This document shows, in pieces, positions 1 to 13,176 of a stretch of 64,000 nt of DNA. Position 1 is the first letter of the stretch. Every line of letters begins with the position of its first letter. Origin of the DNA: Dipetalonema caudispina (Eukaryota > Nematoda > Chromadorea > Rhabditida > Onchocercidae). The notes under the pieces are model-generated. The model was not told where the DNA came from. It saw only the letters and a list, made by a program, of their open reading frames with translations, and ran no database searches. The stretch is from NCBI GenBank assembly GCA_013365325.1, contig JABVXV010000290.1:16405-80404 (forward strand), read 5' to 3'. The translations under genes were made by a program, and so were the position numbers.

Positions 1-733
1 AGATTTTTCAATTACCTTATTATTATTATTACTTGATCATAATGATTTTAGATTTCATGAATTAATAACACTCTATTAATGATTATTGATACACTTGAAG
101 GATTCTCCAGATTTGAATTATATTCTTTGCAAAAATTCTTAACAGAAATTTTAACCTATATTATTACACGCAATTAATTAGGATTATTGTGATTGATTCC
201 AGAAATGTCATCATTTTTATTTGATATTTTAAATAATTTTCAATCTTTTTTTTTTTTTTTTGTTATCTTTATTCTCTTTCTTTATTTACATTATTTTCCT
301 TCACTGTATCTTCTTTTTTTTTTTTTCTTTCATTTTACATTATGCGACAGGATTTGTGATATTTAATTTAGAGTATTAATTACGATTGCAATTTTTTTCG
401 TTATTGTATCGTATAGTAATTCTTGCTTTTTTTTTTTAAAAAAAAAAATTTTCTTTTTCGAAATTTACAGTACCTTTTTTTTTTTCTGTTCCTTCTGGTA
501 TTACCCTTATTTTTTGTTACAGTATAACATTTCACTGTATCTCTTTGCAGTATCAGTTAATAGTTTGCTGTAATTTTCTTTATTTACTTTATCTATTTAT
601 CTTACAAAACATGAATCAGTAATTGCAATCCTAAGATCATTCTGCATTGCCGTGGTTTCCTGTTCCACGTTTACTGGTTCAATCATAATTATGAACTGAA
701 TTAATGAATTAAAGAATCGAATTACCAGAAGGG
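1..733. other. AT-rich 5' flank, no gene seen
   Basis: Upstream flank of the ERMP1-type gene. It is made of poly-T runs and ATT-rich sequence with no open frame that resembles a protein. Promoter elements could not be recognised. Confidence 0.6.
727..728 (+). promoter_or_regulatory. Probable trans-splice acceptor of ERMP1 gene
   Basis: AATTACCAG ends 5 bases before the first in-frame ATG at 734. An AG this close to a start with no upstream coding exon is what a spliced-leader acceptor looks like in nematodes. It supports ATG 734 as the start. Confidence 0.45.
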
Positions 734-864
734 ATGGAATTACGCCAACGGAATATATCACGAGATGTAGACGGTGTTAGAAGTACGAACAGAAGGAATA
801 TGCTGAAAGATGTTAAAGCCGACTGGTTGATTGATAAGGTTTCTTTGCTAGTTTCACTTCTCAC

Positions 865-898
<34 letters not shown>

Positions 899-3800
899 GC
901 GTTCTGATCTAACCGTCATATTGATCAGTTGAATCTTCGTGATCATTTCACATAGAAATGTCAAACATATAGGCACAGGATGCAATCATTTAATGTGCAT
1001 GAATTTTGGATTAAAATTAATTGATAAAACATTAGCTATTAAAGAATTACATTTGAAGTCTTCTTTCATTGCATTAATAGAGCATGTTTACCTAATTCTA
1101 ATTTACTACACTTCAAATAGAACCATCTCTCGGGAAGTTAAAAATGAATAGGAGAGAGAATTAGCCGATACGTTTACCTGTTCTCTTTTTTTTAGTTACA
1201 AATTTTCAGAATCATATACTTTCGATAGAAAAGTAGAACACATAATTTTAGAAGTTGCAATATCTGGGTTTTCGACATTGGTTGTTGATTCTAATTGTTG
1301 TTGGCGGGATCTACGGATTTGTCGTTTACCAGGATAATCGAATGCCCAAAGTGAAGCCGGCAGGACAGTTTGATGAATTCTCGGAAGAAAGAGCACGATT
1401 ATTGCTGCATTCACTTGCGAACCTTGGGCCACGTGTCAGTGGTTCAGAAAATTGCGAAGTAAGTTTTTTTGAATGGAAAAAAAAAGATGGGAAGAGAAGT
1501 AGTTAAGAAGGATAAAAATACTAACACTATGGACGATATGTTCAAAATCAAAATTTTAAATAGGAATGAAAATGTATACTTTTTGCAGGTGCATGCATTT
1601 AAACTTATAAATGATAGGATAAAAAATGCAAAAGCAGAAGTTGATGCTCGTGGAGTGAACCGTTTGGAGATTGATGTTCAACGCCCATCTGGATGCTTTG
1701 ATCTCGGGTTCTTATCATCATTCACCTTATGCTATCACAAAATAACCAATATTATTGGTGAGTCATTGTTTCTTCTGCAGTTTTTATGATTTTCCTAGTG
1801 ATTTGAAGAGAGAATTATTATGTTTCACTTTATATTTCTTAATTATAGCACGGGTTGGACCAAGAGTTCCACCAAAACATTCCATTTTACTAAATTGCCA
1901 CTTCGATACGTTCCCGAGTTCACCTGGTGCTACCGATGATGCTGTAAGTATTATTGTTGCTATTACCACTATAATTTTGAATTTTGAAATATATATTATT
2001 GGCTGTTTTGTTTAAAATTCTTGTTTTGACTTATCACTTAACATTCGACGTCGTCAACCGAATATTACTTATTATTGCTGTGTGAAAAAAAAAGAAATTC
2101 CTTTTAGATCTTTTTAATTTAACTGTAGACATGAACTGTATAAATAATAGAAACCAAGTTTTATTTATTACTATTTTAAAAGATGATTTTAGGTAAGTTG
2201 CGCAGTTATGATGGAGGTTATGGATATCTTATCTCATTCGAAGGAATCCCTCCAAAACGATATAATTTTCCTTTTCAATGGAGGTGAAAAATATGATTGT
2301 TTCATCAATATCATTAGTAGGCACAGTATATGCATTTCTTAGGCAGAACATAGGAATCATTAGTAATTTTTTGAGAAGTGTCCTCCAGGAATCTGACATT
2401 GTTACACATTCAGGTATAATCTCTATCAATTTTTTGTAGATAATTGTCGGTTTTAACTGTTAAACTATTCCCTACAATCACGCGTTTAATTAAGCTACCA
2501 TCAAACTCTGATTCAAAGAAATTACTTGTCGATATTTGGTACATGCGAATTTTATTTAATAGTTAGAAGTCAGCTTTCAATTTTTTCTATTTGCTAGTCG
2601 TTTGATCTGATTGGAAGATAAATTATGATTTTAGCTGAAGAAAATTTTCTGCAAGCTTCGCATGGTTTCATTACACAACACCCATGGCGACATTCCGTTC
2701 GCGCATTTGTGAACTTGGAAGGTTCTGGTGCTGGTGGTCGCGAAATATTGTTTCAGGTTATTATTTCTATTTATTACATCATTTCAGCTCTATAAAACGA
2801 CTCTTTACAGTTATTTCCTCAGTTTCAAGAAATATATATGTGTATATATTTAGGCTGGACCCGGAAATTCGTGGCTATTGCATACGTATCTGGAAAATGC
2901 ACCACATCCTCACTGTAGTGTTTTAGCGCAGGAAATATTTCAAGCCGGTATTATACCATCCGATACAGATTTTCGAGTTTTCCGAGATTATGGTCGTGTT
3001 TCGGGTAAGGTTAACTCTTGTTTTCAATAAAGCTAAATCAATTAATCTCTAATGAATTCGCAGATTTTCAGGCCTTGATATTGCTTATTTTCGAAATGGT
3101 TGGGTTTATCACACGGAGTTTGATACCCCGAAATACATCACTCGAGGATGTATTCAAAGAGCGGGCGAGAATATACTTGCCGTTGCTAAGGTGATTTTGT
3201 AATATTTCTAGCTCACAGGCAAAAATAATGATTAATACTATTTTGTGCAGCGTTGTTGATTCGATTACCATTTTGGTTTAAAATCAAGCGATCATAGTTA
3301 AATTTATCTCTCCACTTGTTAAGGCTTTGGTCAAATCTCCATATCTGGATCGACCAGGTGATTTTGAGCAGGGTAATCGTTGGGTGTTTTATGACGTTGT
3401 TGGTATCTTTACGGTTTTTTATCCGATAACTGTCGGACAGGTTCTCAACTATGTAACTGCTGTGGCCATTTTTGTCGTTATTGCTTATCGTATTGGAAGA
3501 GGATTTTATAATTTTATGGATTTATTTAAAGCAGTTTTTGGTCATGTTATCGCAGCAGTTATCATGTTCAGTAAGTGGTCCTATATGTACTTTTTCTGAT
3601 GAACTAAGTTTTTTAGGTTTTACTTTATGAATACATTTGTATACACGCATTTTCACTCTTTATGTATTGCGTTTATTTCTCACGTTTTTAATATTCTTAC
3701 ATTACTTAACATATTGCTGCTTACTGAAGTTGACCTTTAACATTTATTTCTGTATATCAAGAAGAACGAAGCTTTTGTTGTCAGGAAAAAATGCATTTGT

Positions 3801-6800
3801 ATTGTTTTGTATACAAGAATAGAGTAAGCCAAATATTATTTTCAGCAACAGGCTCAGCAATTGTCTTAGCTGTTACCAAACTCGACATGATAATGTGCTG
3901 GTATTCACTTCCGGAACTTGCTTTCCCTCTCTACATATTTCCTCTTCTTATCGCTGGTTGTGCTACTCATGCGATATTAGCTCAACTACATGAAGTATTT
4001 CCTTATTACGTTTTCATTCATCAAACAAAATACAGTGAGAAGTAATAGAAACAATGAGGATGTTTTTTTTTTTTTCTAGATATGTTTAACTATATTTTAA
4101 TGTAAAACATATCTAAAAAACAAAAGTGATTTTGAGAGACACTGCGTTATAAATGAGGAGGATGTTTTACAATTACTTAAAAAAGGTTTTTTTCCATCAG
4201 TAGAGATTGAAATCTTAGTGAATTATCTAGCAAATATGACTGTAGGAAGAAAGAGTTGTTTATCCAATATCTCAGCCTACTTATACACATTTTCCTCAAA
4301 ATCTAACTTGATCATCGCTTCACCGAAAAAGCAATTGTTTGGTATTGTTGAAAAATAAACATAATTATTATATTGGAAATATCATATACAATAGTTATGT
4401 TATCGGAAAACTTTTCAAACCAGTGTTATATGTTGACAGCGCTAGATTCAACCGACATTCGGAAGAGCTTATTGATGGAACAGAAATGTTTAATGAGAGA
4501 TTACGAGAAGCAGGAAGTGTTTTAACAGTAAAAAAAATTAAGTAAAAAAACTTCAGAGACCTAATCAAGAAATGGTACATTTCGATGGTGTTTTATTATT
4601 GTTTTCAACATGGCTGGCACTTGCAACATTTTCTGGTGTTGCCGGTGCATCCTTTTTGCTTTATAATTCTTTCTTCTTATTGCTTCGCGATCCATTGTTA
4701 TGGCTTCTGGGAAAGATGCGATTTATAACAAGTATGCTTAAAACAGTAGTTATAAAAGTAATTTCTATGGAATTCACTAGAGTAATGGACTTAGCCTATA
4801 AAGCGTTTAAATTCTTCCTTTTTTTTTCGTGACGATCTTATTGGAGCAGTCTAATTTGATTTTCCCTTTGCCTTTCATAAATACAGGGTAATTTAATTTA
4901 AAAGTGTTTAAGATTGTGAAATCTCTCATTAAACTGTAATCGACAAACCTTGAAAGATTTAGTTAAACTGTCGAAATGTTGGAAACTTTTTTTTTTTCAG
5001 AAATCACTCCGAAGTGGCTATTACTTACGCAACTGTTTTGTACTGTTCCTGTGATGGTATTTGATGCTTATTCAACAATGTTACTTTTTGACTTCTTTGT
5101 TCCGGTTACAGGACGCATGGGTGTAGCAGTTAATCCGGAATTTATTATCATGCTAATGAGTCTATTTGTTGCATTATGTTTTGTTCTTTTCACGGTATGT
5201 ATATTCTGACCAAATATATTTTGCTCTGGTCACATTTCCGGAGTGTATGTTTTTATGGATTTTGGAAATCAATTTCCGGTTCATTTAAACAAACATTTTT
5301 TCTTTTTTTCACGTATACAAACTAAAAGGCTGTGGGTGAACTTTTCCTGAACTTTTCATGGATAAAAAATTCAATACATGATTGCTTGAATCTGTCACTA
5401 TTTCAGAGTAACCTGTTATATGTTAGCCGTCGTATGGATTATCTCCTAAAATGTGGTTTAGTGTTGTATTCCATGTTTTTTATAGCTTTATTCAGTACAA
5501 GGCTTGGCTGGCCTTATAAATATTCCGAAGAAAGCCCTCGCCTGAGACGCCTTATTACATTGGTATAATTCTCTTTTCTCTCAAATTTTGCATGAAGGGA
5601 TTGAATTAACATTATTTCTCAGTACGAGAAACTGTACTTTTTGAGCAGTTTGAAACTCACTAACATTTATGAAGCTATTTCCAGGATACTGAACGATCAA
5701 TTTACCCTTTCCAAAGTAACATATCAATTCAGGAACATGCATTGTTCGTACAAACATTAGATTATCGTGGAACTACCGACCTACCGGAACATACTTTTTT
5801 GACCGGTAACGTCTTTTCTCCGTTCAATTTTTCGACATATTTCGAAAAATAAAGTTTGATAGTATTAATTTAACACAATTTTTAGGGAACAGTGAGCCCA
5901 ACTGCACTGGTATTAAGGATGAATATTGCCGTCTTCCATATTATACAGCTATACATCAGCTGTTTCCCCCGCGGTATTCGATTATTTTTTCAAAATTGTG
6001 TATAAATTGAATTCAAAGAATGAATTGAAAGGATACGAGTATCGGTCAGAGTTATAGTTGACTTATTCCCTGTTTGGGATGACAAAAAGGTTTGGAATGG
6101 CTAATCCCGATTAGTAATGGTAGAGCCATCAAATAAATGCAAGTCAATCATTTTAGTCACTTTATTAATGGCGTGCTGATGAGCTACCCGTTACTGTCAA
6201 ATTATCGAAATATTTTTTCTGTCATGTGTTCGCCATTGTCGAAATCTTTTCCAATTTTTCATTTGTAGAGAATCTCGTTGGATACCATTACCTGGTCATC
6301 CACGAATAGCTAATCCTATCAAAGTTATCAATGTCGAGAAACACTTGCTGTCGAAATCTGAATTACGATTAAGTTTTGCGGTTTCGGGTGGTACTGATAA
6401 AATGTCATTACACTTGACACCTCTGGACGATCTTGAAATTGACAGTTGGTCATTTACAAATTTCCAGTCCGATGCTTTTAGCAAACGCAATACTTATTTC
6501 GTTTTTCTTGCTTATGGTGCCGAAGCTCCAAAAGAACGAAATTTTTGGATTGTTCTTAAAAGGGTTGGTCAGTTTGGATTTTTGATTTGATTTGGTATGG
6601 CGAGAAGCTCTGCATTCTGCATTTTGCTTGTTTATATTAATTAATCAGCAGTAGTCTAGCTTTCCAATGAATATGCATTTTTTTCTGAGTTGGTGAGTTG
6701 TAACTAAAAAGAAATTTTTTGGATGAGGACTCATAGCTGCACTAAATTTTCCTCAGAAAAATTAATATAACAGAAGCAGTGCCAAGAAGTTTCATTTATA

Positions 6801-7451
6801 GAGAGGTAGCGGTTTCAATGCATTGGACATCATTGAGACACCAGTCTTGGAAATATCGGTGGCCACACATTACGCTCATGGTTGACTGCTTGATTTTTTT
6901 TTTTTTTTTTTAATAAACTAAGTTCTAATTAAAAGCTCAGATAGACTAAGCGTCAGTTATTTCTGGCATTTGAAAAAACTTCCTATTTTTCCAAAAACAA
7001 AGTTCGGCTTATTACACTTTAATGTGCGTATCAAATTTGCCTATCGTGAATTTATCATATCGAAATAGTATTCGATTGCTTTAATTAGCGAAGTATAGGT
7101 GTATGTTATTTAGACACTACAACATGTAACAAATATCCTCAAAGATTAATATCCGTAAATACTGCTACACGGTCCAAAGGCAAGAGCATTTATGAAGTTT
7201 AGATAATTGTAAGAGCATTTATGAAGTTTAGATAATTGTAATTCTTATAATAATTCTAAGAAAAATAAGATATATTGTACATTTTAATGAAGTCTTACTT
7301 TTCAGGATCTAATCAATATTCTGACACTCTTGTACAACTCCGATCATTAATTGAATCACGTCGAAAGACACCACATTTGGCTATAGGTTGGTGGAAATGG
7401 GCAATTACAACAATTGCTGCGGTCTCTGAAATTGTGGTTCACACATTTTAA
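734..7451 (+). CDS. ERMP1: ER metallopeptidase 1-like (peptidase family M28), 17 exons
   Basis: Multi-pass ER membrane Zn peptidase related to human ERMP1/FXNA. Exons: 734-838, 1252-1458, 1589-1757, 1849-1943, 2193-2283, 2635-2756, 2854-3004, 3072-3190, 3324-3570, 3846-3994, 4557-4731, 5001-5194, 5407-5562, 5685-5805, 5886-5973, 6269-6567, 7306-7451. All phases join, giving 877 residues; human ERMP1 has about 900. There is a membrane anchor near residue 40. The M28 metal ligands and catalytic residues follow in order: NCHFDT, GATDDA, FNGAEEN, NLEGSG and the late YHTEFDT. The segment FITQHPW and IIPSDTDFR are ERMP1-specific. From about residue 350 there are many membrane helices and then a lumenal C-terminal domain. 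The last-exon donor is GTCAGT at 6568. A possible extra exon at 4440-4527 is discussed separately. The enzyme looks intact. Confidence 0.93.
867..897. repeat. Poly-T tract (31 T) in ERMP1 intron 1
   Basis: Uninterrupted run of 31 T within the first intron. It is typical low-complexity intron sequence here and its length in the assembly may be inexact. Confidence 0.9.
7182..7239. repeat. Perfect 29-bp tandem duplication
   Basis: Two adjacent identical 29-bp copies, 7182-7210 and 7211-7239, each starting AAGAGCATTTATGAAG. They lie in the last ERMP1 intron, about 70 bases before the acceptor at 7305. Confidence 0.95.
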
Positions 7452-9824
7452 GTCAATTAGTAGAAAGTTCTACATGATGTTGCATTTGTAAAGTGCATTC
7501 ATCGATGGTGCTGGGAAAGGTCTGATAATAACCTCATCAAAATACAGATCAAGTCGATTCGGTTTGAACTATTGGTGTTTTAGATTTCATATTGCATTAA
7601 TTTATGCCAAAATTTTGTTAGAAGTAATGAAAAATGTTCGTATTTTAGTGGTATTCTGTGATTTTCCTATTTAATTCGTTCTTAGTTATAAGACAAGCAA
7701 CAGGGGAGCGATATTCTGGTTATTAGCTAACATTTGATGAAAAGTCTAATTAAAATTTCATAGTAGTATTAGAAATGTTATGGAAATTGAAAGTTATTGT
7801 TTTTGACCTTCGAATTCTTCCATTTAGTATATTCAATTTCATTTTTATGTCCAGTAAAATTAGAATAATCTCTTCGTCCTTGCAAAAAAAGTTAATTTAA
7901 AATGTCGGAAACTATATAAGTTTTTTCCTTCAGGTATAAGTGTTTCTTCATGTTTAACTTGTAATTGCATGCTATTTAGGACAATTATTTTGGAAATTTA
8001 CGAATCACTATTCAAGCAATTTCTTCTTTAATCTATTGTCTCTTCCTAAGTAATCTTTTTCTTTCATTTCTACCTCTTTCTTTTATGATTTGCAGCTAAC
8101 TATTTCATCCTTGTTTTAATCCAAGGTTCTATTTTTTTATTTTGATCTTAAACTTCCTGACACTTACTTTTTGTTCTTTCTGTATGTTTTTGGAAAATCT
8201 CTCTTTCGCATTCCACTTCCAGAAAAGAAAATTTTCACTGTCCTTTTAGTTATCTTTTTTCTTTTTTTTTAAAGTTTTTTTAGCTAGCATTATTCTTATA
8301 TGTCCATTTAATGGAACTTTCTCATTTCAGTTGTATTTGTTAGGAAATTTGAAATGAAAAACAGTGAAGTTGTGGTATTCATATGCTGTCAATTAACAGA
8401 ATTTTGAGAACTGTTTTCATCTGCAAATGATCAGAAGGAAAGCTTAGCTGTAGAAAGAATAGTCTTATTTTTTGTGATGCATTCTTATCCGGTCCACAAA
8501 ACTTACTAGTTTTAATTTACTTTTTCTGAAAAATGGATAGTGATTGATTTCACTTTTTGCTATCAGTAATCCATATAAATTGCCACAGCAGATCAGGAAG
8601 AGTTTTTCAGTAATTCACGCATGTGATAAAACAGTTATTCATAATAATGCGATAAGGTAAGGGTAATGTTATTCTCAAGATGAATTAAAATATAAAATCA
8701 CTTCATATTTACTTATTTTTCTACATGATAAAACATTGATGTATATTGCATTAAATGACATGAGAATCTGCCATCTGAATTATTATGCTGCATATTTTTG
8801 TAAATGATTGCAATATTAAATTTAAAATGACCATTTATTTGTATTTGGATGTTACTTAATTATTAGTTTTAGTGGTACTTTTCTATTTTGTAGGATAATT
8901 TTATATATTGTCATACTTATCAGTTTGCTTATTTCATTTTATTTTTGGAGAATAAATATACGTAGATGTTATTGGTATCATTTGTTGTCAGGAAAAATTG
9001 GATTAATATCCGGTAAATATGGTTAGATACTTCAAAACTATGGAATGTTCTTACTATCTATCATTTATAATTCCTTTTCTTTTGAGGGATTTTTTGGTTT
9101 CTTAAAAGAAAAGGTTACTTTTGAAATTTCCTATTAAATATCGATATTAGCATGAAGTGCAAAGCTAATTCTGTTTGATTTTTTAAATAAAATTAGCATT
9201 TTTTTGGTGAAAGGAATGACTAAATTATCTTTAAGGTATTGCTAATTTGTTTCTTTTCTTATTTGTGATAAAATTATACGATAATGGGTCTATCTTTTCT
9301 GTATTAGTTTGCGATTCATAGTCAAATAGCATAATACATGGATACGTAAAGTTCTACCTAGGTTTGAGAAATTCACCTTATCATTTGATATTATGACAAT
9401 AAGATAAAGTGATGGATAACCCATAACTCTATATGAGTATTATGGGATATTATCAAAAAAAATAATGATCATGAAGGAAAAAAAATCGATATGAATCCAT
9501 ACGAAGCGGATTTTAACTCCAAATATTTCTCTTTATTTTATTGATTATAGCAAATGAATGAATTCGTAGATTAGTTAGATTCGTAATTAGAATGAAGTAA
9601 TACTTGCAGGTAAAGCATTTAATTTATTTCATTAAATATGAGAGTTAAATATAATGAAGAATAAAAAAGACGATTTCATAATTTAGTTTGTTTTATTTTT
9701 TTTGGTTATCGATTTTAAATTCATTCATTCCTACCCGTCAAATTTTCAGATTTTGCGAACTGTTTTATTTGGAATACTGGAAACGACAATAACTGAAGCT
9801 AAAAACTTCGAAATACAGTAGCTA
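7452..9824. other. Intergenic / 3' UTR, no gene seen
   Basis: AT-rich sequence between the ERMP1 stop and the STARD7 start. No conserved protein segment is visible on either strand. Confidence 0.6.
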
Positions 9825-12800
9825 ATGCTTCAGTTGGGCTCAACATCACAAGCAATTCGAAATCGATTGTTATTTTTATTTTTTAAAGGGATCGGGAAAA
9901 CACAGCTATGCAAATGGATTATTTGGACCGGTCGGAGGAATTATGAAAAGCGTTGGCGACAATGGTAGTTTTTCCTTTTTTTTTTTTTTGTTTTCTAAAG
10001 TTGAGAGCTAAATATGCACTGTCTCGATTATCCATAATGGGAGTTACTATAGCGGTTTCGATTTTCATACTCTAGAAGAATGAAAGGAAATGAGATATAT
10101 TTGTATAAAATATCATACTTTTCAAGAATTGATAGGAAGAGAGATAGTTTTTTATTTGATGTTCTAGATGAAGCTGTTGTTTTTAAGCATTCTGTTGTTG
10201 TTCAAAATTAAGAAATGGCAATTGTTTCACTCCTAAATATGTGACATATTTTGCTATATTGAGGGATAAATTTCATTTATTGTTTTGTAGGTTTCATTGG
10301 CGGCCGCAATTTTTGATGGCTGTTACAGCAGCCGGTTTTTCATTTCAACAAAATGGAATCTCAGATGAAATGATGTTAGCGGAAGCGAAAACGAGTACCG
10401 ATAATGATTGCGACGATTGGGAAGTTGGTGGTCCTCTACCCTCTGAATTTTCATTTCAGCCTTAAAAATACATAGATTTGATTTTTCTTTTTCCTTTTTT
10501 CTCCTGATCTTGTTTTTATCTCTAAGTTAACTGGATATTGGTATTTTTTGAGAGTTCCACTTTCTGTTCTCCATGTTATGTAGGTGTAAAGTGAATCTCA
10601 TTTAACAGAAGCAAACACTATTCTTTTTCAGATAGTACGTAATGAAGAAAATTCGAAAGTATTACGACGATTACATGCTGATACCGGTTTATATGAATTT
10701 CGCTGCTCAGGTTCATACGAGTAGGTTTTCAGGATTACGAAATTATTCAACGTTTGAATAATTATCATTAAGAGCATTATTTTAGCGCATTCTTCAAAAA
10801 TTTGATTTAAATATCTGATCAATTGTGCTGGTATCAGTAGTTTGGTGAGGCATAGGTCCTTTTAAAAACTTTGAAAGACTTGAAAAATTCTCCTATTTAT
10901 TAGCCTACGAGGATAAGCGGTTTAAATCACCATTGCCCAAACCAATTGATGAATCGAATGAAACAATTTAAAAATGGAGATAGAAGTAGTGATTTGCTAT
11001 CGTATCCTCCTCCATCATAGATGCGACTGTACGGAACAGTCAAATGGTTTCACTAATTGCTCTGTTCCAATGATATATATTATTTGCTCTAAAGCATTTC
11101 TCCAAAATATCTTCTATCATACCTTCTCATCTTGCTTAAAATTATAATCATCCTCAGTGCCGTAAGCCTATTGCTATTGATATTACCAAAAGTTCGATTT
11201 GTAATTTCTTTGCAGCACTTTTCGTCTCTGATTACTTTCATTCGAAACTGTTATATTATGCATTTTAAAAATTATGCAACTGTAGATAATTTTTAAGGTT
11301 TGATTTTGCGATACAGACTGTATAGTCGTGATCTATTTCAGTGATATAACAGCCAGTGATTTTGTGGATGCTCAAATGGATTTAGGTTTCCGGAAAAAAT
11401 GGGATACGAATGTAGAAAAATTGGAACTAGTTCGGAAAGATGATGATACCGATTCGGAACTTATCCACTGGGTTGCTAAATTTCCTTATCCAATGTACCC
11501 ACGTGAATATGTATTTGTAAGGCGGAGGTATGTATGCAAATTGGATTTGAAATTTGTGGAATAACTAAAATTTCCGAAATTTAACTTTTGATAGTAAAGA
11601 GAAAGAAAAGGCATAAATTTTGCATTTTTTTTGTCAAAGATTGGATTTCCTTATTCGTAGTATACCGATGGAGTAATTATAAATAATTTTTCTGTAGAAT
11701 ATTTCTACGCTACACTTATTCTGAGTTGGAAGCATTACTGCGAAATCACATAAAAATTATTAAATGTGACTGGAATGCGCACGCATGCGTGTATAATACT
11801 CTTGTGTGATACATGTAACATTTCAGAATAATTTAGCAGAAATATTAGGCAACAGTGAAAGGTATCGCAGCATAGTTATTAATAAAGTTTGAACTGAATG
11901 GCAACTTTTATGCTAGTCAGTTCGAATCTCGACTATTAGTTAAATGGGTACCTTTGTACTTTTTAGGCGATGAACTGTTTAAATGTCATGAATATATTCT
12001 ACTTTCACATTTTCCACTCTCATGCTATCATGTAACTTTGAAACGTTTTTAATATTAAAGAATTAAGTAGTAGCTTGTATACAGTAGTTAAAAATTCACT
12101 AAAATGACATATGGCCAAAAGCACAGTGATTGAAATAATAGTATTTCGTGGATACAATAATGAACCATTTTGGCAAAAAGGATAACGTGTTGAAATATTC
12201 AGATACATCGATGAGCAGGATCGTTGTATTGTGATAGCAAATTGTGCGGTAGCAGATAGTGCTAATATTATACCACGGTGTGAAAAAAAATATGTACGTG
12301 TCGAAACTTATCGATCGATAATGGTAGTCCGAGCCCATAAAACCTTTGATTGTAAAGGATTCGATTATGTTCTTTCATATTACGATAATCCCGAAAGTAA
12401 TATACCGAAATATGCCTACAATTGGTTGGTTAATTATGGTGGACCGTATTATCTTCATCAGGTAATAATGATTAAGTTATACAAACTGTTGTATTTTTGT
12501 TCCGGTTTTTGAAAAGTTATTTTTGAAATGGAAGTTTGTGAAGCTTAAAAGTTTGAGTGAAAAGAAAGATTGAAAATATTTTTCTTAAGGGACGGAAATT
12601 TAATCGAATAATGAAATTTTCGAAGGGAATGGGGTTTATGAAATAAATAACAATATTTTTTATGACATCCTAATTAAGAGTTTTTGCTTAGTTATTCTTT
12701 GTAAAACATCAAAAGTCACTTATTAACACAATATATTTAAATAAAATTTGCTAGAAGTTGCTGTATGAAAATCTTAAAAAAAAGAAACTCACTGGCATGA

Positions 12801-13176
12801 GTATTTAGGCCATTATTTTTGCAGCGTTTTTTACATGTTATGCGTGACATAAATTCAGGTTCATGATGCTGCAAAGAAGTTAGAACAGCAGCGAATGGAA
12901 ATGTCGGTTACCAGCGTTGAGGCAGCAAAACCGAAAAAGAAATCAGTTTCAAAAGCTTCAAGTATGATATCAGATGATGAAGACAATGATGAACAAAAAG
13001 TTGATTCAGTAGACTTATTGGGAATGACTAAAAAGGAACCAAAGTCAGCGGAGGAAGATTCGGAAACAGCGAATACTGCTGACCTCGAATTCGATATGTT
13101 GCCTTCCGATGTGCGATTATATGACGAAAAGCCGATATCTTCACCTCTGGAGGAATATCTTGTTTTTGTTGATTAG
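9825..13176 (+). CDS. STARD7: STARD7-like START-domain lipid transfer protein, 6 exons
   Basis: START-domain phosphatidylcholine carrier; the vertebrate relative shuttles lipid to mitochondria. Exons: 9825-9964, 10291-10423, 10632-10720, 11342-11527, 12203-12461, 12859-13176. Phases join to give 374 residues; human STARD7 has 370. The N-terminus is basic (RNYEKRWRQW) and then hydrophobic (PQFLMAVTAAGFSF), matching the targeting and membrane region of STARD7. The START domain, about residues 95-295, contains FRKKWDTNVEKLEL, HWVAKFPYPMYPREYVFVRR, MVVRAHKTFD and GFDYVLSYYDNP, all diagnostic for STARD7 rather than for StAR or PCTP. The C-terminus is a Lys-rich, then acidic low-complexity tail. 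ATG 9825 is the only in-frame Met upstream of the basic segment. An acceptor at 9886-9887 could instead begin this exon, so the first 20 residues are less certain. Confidence 0.9.

Noticed and set aside
11915..11945. tRNA T-arm-like CAGTTCGAATCTCG
   Set aside because: No matching acceptor, D or anticodon stems can be folded around it.
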